Below are positions 58,401 through 64,000 of a stretch of DNA of 64,000 nt, piece after piece. The notes under the pieces were generated by a model that was not told the DNA's origin, ran no database searches, and saw only the letters and a program-made list of their open reading frames with translations. The stretch is from Galeopsis tetrahit (taxonomy: Eukaryota > Streptophyta > Magnoliopsida > Lamiales > Lamiaceae), in the NCBI GenBank assembly GCA_963675135.1, contig OY776129.1, positions 69,657,348 to 69,721,347 of the forward strand, written 5' to 3'. The position numbers were made by a program, and so were the translations under genes. Position 1 is the stretch's first letter. The number at the start of each line of letters is the position of its first letter.

Positions 58401-58661
58401 GATGAAGAGGGAAGAAGAAAGAGTTCGAAGGAGAGAAAGATTGAGAAGAGTTTTGAAATTGGAGATACGGTGGTATGGGGCACCTTGGGAGTGATGGAAG
58501 TCCTTGGAAAGATGAAGCTCAAGGAACGGAAAATGTTGGTCATGAAGAAATTGGTCTATGGAGGAGGCATTGCGTTGGAAAGTGAGGAGGATAAAGTGTT
58601 CATCACCGATGAGCACAATGTCAAGGACTATCATCCTCCATTCAAAGAAAGGGAAGTATGA
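55497..58661 (+). CDS. Athila-type gag-protease polyprotein, 1,054 aa
   Basis: I start at ATG 55,497 (MITRSRGGNLESLDLEIEA). It follows a leader ending ttttgtaggtgc, as in the relic at 37,177. A Pro/Tyr/Gln-rich region (about 70-160) precedes the retrotransposon gag domain (about 190-400, with WEELKKRFLLKYYPP). A Gln/Gly-rich stretch (about 440-510), charged repeats with NQKSMEYMISQLMSNQKSME (about 560-600) and a Lys-rich segment follow. The aspartic protease has CDLGASINLMP near residue 805 and ILGRPFLATGGA near 880; the Leu after the catalytic Asp is normal for Athila. There is no zinc knuckle. The ORF ends without any reverse transcriptase. It is open over its full length, suggesting recent activity or selection. 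Confidence 0.9.
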   Translation: MITRSRGGNLESLDLEIEAHARRRNRSRNRQRVIEEPFEMENIEEMNPPPNGDEELQRENPQIGNQQGGNPLQNPPQNLINPNPPYPLQNHLPYQGYNPYPYPPPQQAYYPPPPPHPYPLHQHPYPPPYQYPPPQQIQEEFVPPPRHIEEPQRVYHGRPMREYFEPQPRENYDGLARPRVEANNFEISASLLRMLRERQFEGRTEEGFEEDPNEHLAQFLEIADTLKQNGVLGDAKKMRIFPFTLSGKAKAWLQSSIPVGEVRTWEELKKRFLLKYYPPSKTMEAKQKISTFKQGPNEGIKEAWERFTSLLITCPHHGFPIEQTTCWFVGGLRLEDQHHIDACAGCSIWMKSVEEINDIIEGISSNTFKMRVDRGAQNRVAQVDANDSIKAMMTTLIEKVNVLSQTRDNHLSFVQEDPQMGHMEDVQYMGQQGYTQNFQGNRQYQGQPPYQNRGQGYQAPPQNRFQGQSSSSQGQGGPSPQYQAPLNPNFRRNENLSYSNPKGAIQYPPGFDPGAKLPSGEGKSSTYELLSHLNKRMEESDKRNEKSEKKSEATDSILAQLTSNQKSMEYMISQLMSNQKSMEFQMGQLATSIGSQHIKGKLPSNSEVNPREHCNAITISSGEHYGVSSIELEEVEVLKAKEREEEEKKRIKKVGSGEAPRIPKWRIAKDLKKKKLEVPCDKWGVPITYEPLPYPGRYMKKMDEKFGKILDIFKKINIDLPLSDALEQIPHYMKFLKDAIANKKKLVDDEKIKLTEECSAILQRTPPEKLKDLGSFTLPCEIGDGPMMKALCDLGASINLMPLSIFKRLGLGEVVPTSITLQLADRSITHPKGIIEDVLVKIDKFIIPADFVVLDMKEDANIPLILGRPFLATGGANINLRKGEVTLEVNGEKVIFSKYGSIESSQRKKESPSIQECDIYVKEPLPKVPLKDPGDDNKLKQTPKLEQNSSLGEFYKEKSFDKFLEGSEDEEGRRKSSKERKIEKSFEIGDTVVWGTLGVMEVLGKMKLKERKMLVMKKLVYGGGIALESEEDKVFITDEHNVKDYHPPFKEREV

Positions 58662-60395
58662 ACTTGTTAAGTTCCGTCCGGCATAGGACGTTAAACCTAG
58701 CGTTAAATGGGAGGCAACCCATTTTTACTTGCTTTATTTCATTTCTTGCTCATTTTATTTGCTTTGTTAGTTTAGTTTGATGTGTTTGTGAGTTTTGATG
58801 TAGTTGGAGAAGCTTGGATCGAATGGACAAGTGGATTGAAAGTGGAACTTTGTGCTTAGAAGAAGGTGTAGCTATAGCAATCGTAAGAGGTACGCCCACC
58901 CCAATTCTTAGGAATTGCATAGCAATTACTAAGTTTGGGGAGTAGTGGAATTTATATGCTTGTTCATAATATTGATTGCTTAGCTACTCTTAGTGTTAAT
59001 TGTTGGGATAGTGGCCCATGTGTGTAGATTTGTATGGTTAGCACTTGGTGTCAATATCAATGCAACACTATTTTTCCAAACTTTTAATTGCTTTGCAATG
59101 AAAATTTTTGGGGGGGGTATGTTCGTTTTTACATTTTCTATTGACACTAATGTGTACTCTTGTGTATGTGTGTAATTTGAACTTTAATGATCATTGAGAC
59201 ACATTTGATGGTGATTTGTTGTGAATTTGATTCCTTGAATGTGTACATGATTGGAATGAATCATCTTGTTTGTGTAGTTGTCATCTTGTTGCCTATGGAT
59301 GTTTTGCATGCACAATGAGTTATGTGTGGTGGTGATTGATGAATGTTTGAGTCTTGAATGAACCGGTGAGAGTTGAGCTTTGAACCGAGCATTAATCCGG
59401 TTTATTTCATTTGTGAGTGAATCAATTCATTGCTTGCTTTTCTAGAACTTGCCCAAGTTCTTGCTTGAAATCATGCTTGTGTGATACTTTGAGATATGAT
59501 GTAGGCCATCTTTCGTACTACACGTCACTTAGCCAAAATTTTCCCAATAACCAAAGTAATCTTCCGTAGTTAGCCCGTTTGAGCTTGATTTCCCATTCTA
59601 TTGGCAACCTACAATGTTTAACCACTTAGCCTTTTGAGCCTTTGATATCCAAATCTAGTGGAGAATAAAAAGAAAGTGGTAAAACATGTGCTTTAGTGCC
59701 TTTGGTTTGAAGAGAAAATTGGCAAAGTTGAGAAAAGAGAAAAAAGAGATGGAAGTGAAAAGAAAATAATTGAGAAAGAAAAGAGGGACAATGAGCCCCA
59801 AGAGCTTAAAAAGAAAAGAAATTTGCTAGAAAAAGATGAGGAGATGAATGCATTTGAGGAAATTAAATGAAAAGCGAGAATGAAGGTTGTAAACCTTAAG
59901 AGCATGAGCTTGAATTGTTGAAAAACAAATTTTGTTCTCCACTAGACGAGTCACTATTTCCATATTCATCTTACCCCGTCCAAAGAGCCAATGTTACGTC
60001 CTTGGTTAAGCCCTATTGATCTCATTGTTGAACATGTTTGTGGTAGAAAGATGGTAGAGCTTGGGCAAGCTTATGGCAATTGCAATGCATGATTTGATTG
60101 ATGAGTGCTTATTGTCCTTAATTTGTTTGAGTGTTTGAGTGAAACACTATTTCTTGTGAGTTAAACTTGAACATCTTGATATTGTCATCACCAACACTTG
60201 TTGTTGTGTGTAGAGCATGTGTGAGTAATGAGTTGGATCTTCAATATTGAACTTGTGATCATTTTAAGAATGTATCTTGAGGAAGAAGAATTCATTTCAT
60301 GTCATTTGATACGTGGGATCTTTCATTGATCATCTAGTTGTAAATTTCACCCTCATGTTGTAATTCTTTCGTTTCTCGAGGACGAGCAATACTTT
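58662..60395 (+). other. Non-coding 3' region of the TR-GAG element
   Basis: 1.7 kb where pol would be in a complete Athila element. It begins with gttccgtccggcatagga..ttaaatgggaggcaaccca, a block also usual after Athila gag. No frame longer than about 70 codons and no reverse transcriptase motif is visible. A second purine tract, aagtttggggagtag, sits at about 58,931-58,945. Confidence 0.7.
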
Positions 60396-60409
60396 AAGTT
60401 TGGGGGAGT
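60396..60409 (+). other. Polypurine tract of the TR-GAG element
   Basis: aagtttgggggagt directly before the 3' LTR. The same string occurs inside gag near 58,343-58,356 and in shorter form near 58,931. Confidence 0.9.
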
Positions 60410-62109
60410 TGATTCGGGTGGAATTTACACAATTTAGATGCATATTTGAAGCTCATTTGATGTTGATTTCATTGAATTATTGGTCGATTATCATTGTTTT
60501 GGTCAAAATGAGAGAAAGGTAGTGTTTTGTCGATTTTGTAGGAAAAACAATGTATTTTGGAAGCAAAACACCAACCATACTTCACTGGATCAAGAAGAGA
60601 AGCTGACCATTGGATTCGTCTCGAAAAACGGAGTGGAATGAAAAAAAGAATCGAGTCAATCGGAGGTCGGAAGCTCGAGATACAACGAAACGAAAAATGA
60701 CACGGCCATGTGGGATTCTACTCGGGCAAGGCCAATTTTGCAACACTTTCGTATTTAGCCCGGGTGAAACCCACCCGGCCGGGTGGATTCCACCCGGGCA
60801 AGGCAACATTTCCAAGAGGTTCGAATTTTGGCCGGGTGGCATGCCCGGGTGGGAGCCACCCGGCCGGGTCACATCAAGTTCGAGGGTTTTTGGCCATTTT
60901 CTCCAATTTCGAAGGGCTAAAGTGCAAAAACTCATTTTTGGAATCCTTGCAACATATAAAAGGAGCCCTATTTCAGTTTTTGAAAGAACACACTACCTTG
61001 GAGAGGAATTCACAAACACACTCACACATAGTCATAGGTGTTCTTCATCTTTTGCAATTTTCTTTCATAGATAGCTTAGATTCTTGTTTATTTTAACAAT
61101 TCAAGTGAAGATTTCCATTGAGCTTTGTAAGTAATTGAAGTTTGTAGCTACATTTCAAGTTTTAAGGTGATATCTCTTTAATTCTCATTTCAATTTCCCA
61201 ATTCTCTTATTTCTTGCATTTGATTTCTTAATTGTTATGGAACTTGTGATTTCTTACATTCTAGCCATGGATTTCTATCTTAGAACCATGGGCTAAGTCT
61301 TAATTGCCTAGGGTGTTGAAGTTTTGGTGGTTAAGTTGTGTAATTATGGATTAATTGCATGATTAGCTTAGGAATTGGGTGTATTTGCTTCTAGTGTGGT
61401 AAATTGCATGATTCAATTGGTTAATTCACCCTATTAGCTAGCATTCTTAGTTGTGTCGATTTCAACGACTGTATTGGGTTGCATGATTAGGAATGTGTGT
61501 ATGAGCTTGAATTAATCGGTTAGAATTAACATAGTAATTAGCTACACCGACCGGGGGTTAGTTGCTTAGATAGACGACATTAGACACTAGTCGATTAGAG
61601 GTCGTCTATTAGATTAGTGAAAGGGCGTCTCATAAACATTAGTAACCGTGTTGAACGTGTTTATGAGACACTATCCTAAGATCTTATGGCATTGATTAGA
61701 CGATATAATTGCTAGTTAATGCACGTGTTCACCTAGGCCTCACAAGGGATTGGTCGACACACACGAGTGATAGCCTTTAGCTCTACCCAATGCATTAGGT
61801 TTAATTTGTGTATTTTGGCCCAATAATTCATCACACAACCTACAAAATGGATACACCCGAGGCAATACCTTCTCACCTTGCACTTTCGAAAGGAAGTTAG
61901 ATATCTTGTTATTGCCTTTGTTCATTTCTTCTTGTTTAATTTGTTTAGTTTTAGTACTTGTGTTTTTAATTCCCGAAAATCCAAACAAACAAGCTTAGTT
62001 ACTACAATGGCATGATAACTTGCAACTTTAGGGATTCATTGGCACTTAATTAAATCCTTGGAACGAAAATATACTTGGGAAAAACTTATCCAAAAATACG
62101 AAAAAGTCA
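60410..62109 (+). repeat. 3' LTR of the TR-GAG element
   Basis: 1,700 bp, intact. It contains GC-rich inverted motifs (60,758-60,870) built from cccgggtgg and ccacccgg, one module more than in the 5' LTR. A TATA-like tataaaag at about 60,955-60,962 lies in the LTR and could be the U3 promoter. Confidence 0.93.
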
Positions 62110-62222
62110 ACCACCACCGATACCACAGTCTCATAAAAAAACTAAAAAAAGTCCTAACAAGTGTCGATCATAAAAAAAAATTGTAATCTCAGATTTTTTT
62201 TTAAAATTTTCGACAAATCAGT

Positions 62223-62280
62223 GTCGACCATATACACTCTCGTCGATACATTGTTGTCGACGGGAGTGTATACAGTCGAC
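62223..62280. repeat. GTCGAC hairpin in Mutator-like copy 4
   Basis: Arms 62,223-62,246 and 62,257-62,280 (24 bp with about three mismatches) around a 10-nt loop. The GTCGACCATATACACTCTCG arm is close to hairpin 2 of copy 2 (22,440-22,525). It is flanked by A/T tracts and followed by a G-rich block. Confidence 0.88.
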
Positions 62281-62871
62281 AATACAGTGTTGATTTTTTT
62301 TTTAAAAAGGGAAAAAAATTTACTTACTGGACAAAAAAAGAAAAAAGGAAAAAAAAAAAAACTTACCGTACAGAGCGGAGGCCGCGACGGTAGGTACGGT
62401 GCGATGGGGGCGGTGGCGGAAGTTGGAGAGAAAAAAGAAAAAAAAAAACACGGAAAAATTAAAAAAAAATGGGGGGCCGCGATGGGCTGGGGAGAGGGAG
62501 GGGCCGCAGCGGCTGGGGCGGGGTCACGGCGGCGGCCGGACGGGAGAGGGGGTGGCCGCGACGAGAAGAGGGGGAGGGGGGAAAATCACAGAAAAAAAGA
62601 AGGGGGAAAGAGGGAGGGACAGTGGTCGCTGGGCCGGCGGCAGTCGGTGTGAGGTTGGGAAGGAAATGAGAGAATTGAAGATGAAGGGAGGAATTAGGGT
62701 TTTGATGTGTAAATTAGGTTTAGGGGGGGTGTGAGTAGTAATAGAAATTTATAGAGGAAAGGGCATTTATGACAATTAAGCGAGGGTGTGTCCAATTTTA
62801 GGGTGAGTGTATAAATCGGGGGAGTGCATCTCTCAGAAATGGAGGTGCATATAGTCAAACCCATATTTTAT

Positions 62872-63254
62872 AGATAAAATGGTACTCCCTCCATCCCCGA
62901 AAAGTTTGCGGGGAATCTTGGGCACATGATTTAAGAAAAAAATGTAATGATGAGAGTGTTGAGGGGTAATTTTGTGAACTTTGGGGTAATTAGTATATAG
63001 GACATTTCACCTATAGAAACTAGAAATAAAGACAATAAATTTGAAAGTTAGGAAGAAGGACAATATGATTTATAAAAGTACAGTTTTATCCTCAGTTTAA
63101 AATAAAGCCAAAATTTGAATAATCAATTAAGGTATATTAGGAAATTCAAAACTTGAATGCGTTGGGCTTGAATATTAAATTAGCGGAAATCCTGGGCATA
63201 AATGCATTGGAAAATCAAAGCTACCTAAATCAAGCTGGAGTATTGGAGAAGTTT
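62872..63254. mobile_element. Stowaway-like MITE fragment
   Basis: Begins tactccctccatccccgaaaag at about 62,882. The next 100 bp match the fragment at about 34,595-34,700 (gtaatgatNagaNtgttgaggNgtaatt). I do not find the opposite GGAGGGAG end, so it is truncated or degenerate. The rest of the stretch has no recognised content. Confidence 0.5.
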
Positions 63255-63346
63255 CTTTCAAGATTTCGAGAGAGACGACATTGAATTTCTGAACATTCGC
63301 GACTCCGTTGGTTGCAAAAGAGTTTGTTTTCGTCGCCCTTAGCAAG
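63255..63346 (+). other. Possible first (untranslated) exon of a gene running off the window
   Basis: A less AT-rich segment with gagagagacgac and tttcgtcgcccttagcaag ends at a good donor, AAG|GTATGTATATTC, at 63,346/63,347. The following 650 bp are T-rich like a plant first intron. No coding frame is visible, so this is only suggestive. Confidence 0.3.
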
Positions 63347-64000
63347 GTATGTATATTCTGATGAAAAGAAATTTGTTGTTTTTTGAAGACACGAACTTTG
63401 TGGTTTTTTGAACTTCGGCGGAAGCTTTTAATGTTCTATGATGATCGGTTTTGGGGTTTTTGTCAAATAATCTTACAAAATTACACATGCACTCTGTTTT
63501 TGTATATGAGAAGGTTTGGGGTTTTTCTGCACAACTTTGTGTATGACTTATTGATGTGTTTTTCGCAATTCTTTGAGGCGATATCTGCAGGTCTTTGATG
63601 ATGGGTTTTAGATTGTGCATAAGTAGTAAATATAATATTTTGGATTTCTTTGATGATGCTTTTATTGGTTCTTTGGTGTAAATTTTGGAACATGCAGTTG
63701 CACTCTGTTTTCTAGTTGAAAAAACTTAGAGTAAAAATGCACTTTGTTAATGGATTTGGAAAATTTGCTATTTGCAAATGTTTTATTGGTGATATATAAG
63801 CCTTAACAAGTTTGTATGTGTATTAATAAGTTTAAGAAACTAGATTCGGCTTTATTGTTATATACTTGTATTTTCCAGAAATAACATATATTCTACTTTA
63901 GGAGGATTGATTTGTGTTGGTAATAGATATGTATTGATTGTTAATATACCACAAGATTAACAAACATATATTCTACTTTAGGAAGATTGATTTATTGTTA
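63347..64000. other. T-rich terminal stretch, possible intron
   Basis: No gene recognised. A 20-bp word, catatattctactttaggag (or aag), occurs twice, at about 63,886 and 63,965, each followed by attgattt. This is a short spaced duplication. Confidence 0.4.

Larger units (their letters stand above)
38982..62109 (+). mobile_element. TR-GAG/Athila-like LTR retrotransposon, gag-protease only
   Basis: Starts TGATTCGGGTGG and ends AAAAAGTCA; the 5-bp target duplication is ACCAC (38,977-38,981 and 62,110-62,114). Between the LTRs are a tRNA-Asp-type primer-binding site, a single gag-protease ORF (55,497-58,661), about 1.7 kb of non-coding DNA and a polypurine tract. Reverse transcriptase, RNase H and integrase are absent. 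The unnested element is about 8.4 kb. Such Athila-related GAG-only elements (TR-GAG) are thought to move with enzymes supplied by full-length relatives. The 5' LTR is interrupted by the copia element at 40,170-54,858. Confidence 0.93.
38801..62862. mobile_element. Mutator-like element split by nested LTR retrotransposons (copy 4)
   Basis: Left end GGGTTTGACTATATGCACC at 38,801 and its complement ending at 62,862. A perfect 9-bp target duplication ATATTTTAT flanks it (38,792-38,800 and 62,863-62,871). Without the nested insertion it would be about 0.93 kb (38,801-38,981 plus 62,115-62,862). The right part holds a GTCGAC hairpin (62,223-62,280) and a G-rich block (62,380-62,660), as in copies 1-3. 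No transposase is present. Confidence 0.92.

Overview
This is a plant nuclear window, almost certainly from a eudicot. The genes are AT-rich with many GT-AG introns, there is a eukaryotic tRNA, and plant transposon families (Stowaway and Tourist MITEs, Mutator-like elements, Ty1/copia and Ty3/gypsy Athila-type retrotransposons) are dense. The sequence alone does not fix the species. Positions 1-34,200 are gene-bearing; positions 34,600-63,000 are a nested transposon block.

Gene-bearing part. A receptor-like cytoplasmic kinase of subfamily VII (NAK/PBL11-like, 6 exons, 406 aa) lies at 5,010-7,592 (+). A tRNA-Lys(UUU) lies at 9,663-9,735 (+). A 14-exon gene on the minus strand (19,790 down to 10,943, 799 aa) encodes the organellar RNR1-type ribonuclease II. 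The kinase and RNR1 homologues are also near neighbours in Arabidopsis (At5g02290 and At5g02250), so this looks like conserved microsynteny. Three small non-autonomous Mutator-like elements (20.0-24.1 kb), each with a perfect 9-bp target duplication, sit upstream of RNR1. At 25.1-34.2 kb is a tandem cluster of DRB (dsRNA-binding, DRB4/HYL1-like) genes: a gutted pseudogene, a two-dsRBM gene whose middle motif was deleted, and a full three-dsRBM gene with a triplicated 99-bp exon segment.

Transposon part. After an Athila-type LTR relic (35.3-37.2 kb) there is a four-step nest. A Stowaway MITE (38,548-38,790) is abutted by a Mutator-like element (38,801-62,862, TSD ATATTTTAT). That element is split by a TR-GAG/Athila-like LTR retrotransposon (38,982-62,109, TSD ACCAC) that encodes only gag-protease. 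Its 5' LTR is split by a 14.7-kb Sirevirus-like copia element on the minus strand (40,170-54,858, TSD GATTA). The copia element has gag, a broken pol, and an intact 1,281-aa accessory ORF with a TATA-like box and leader of its own.

The most unusual signals are: (i) the Mutator-like family, whose members share GTCGAC-rich hairpins and 33-bp arrays next to GC-rich gene-like blocks; (ii) the accessory ORF of the copia element; and (iii) the serial loss of dsRBM exons in the DRB cluster. Exon boundaries were read by eye from GT-AG sites, reading-frame phase and family knowledge.
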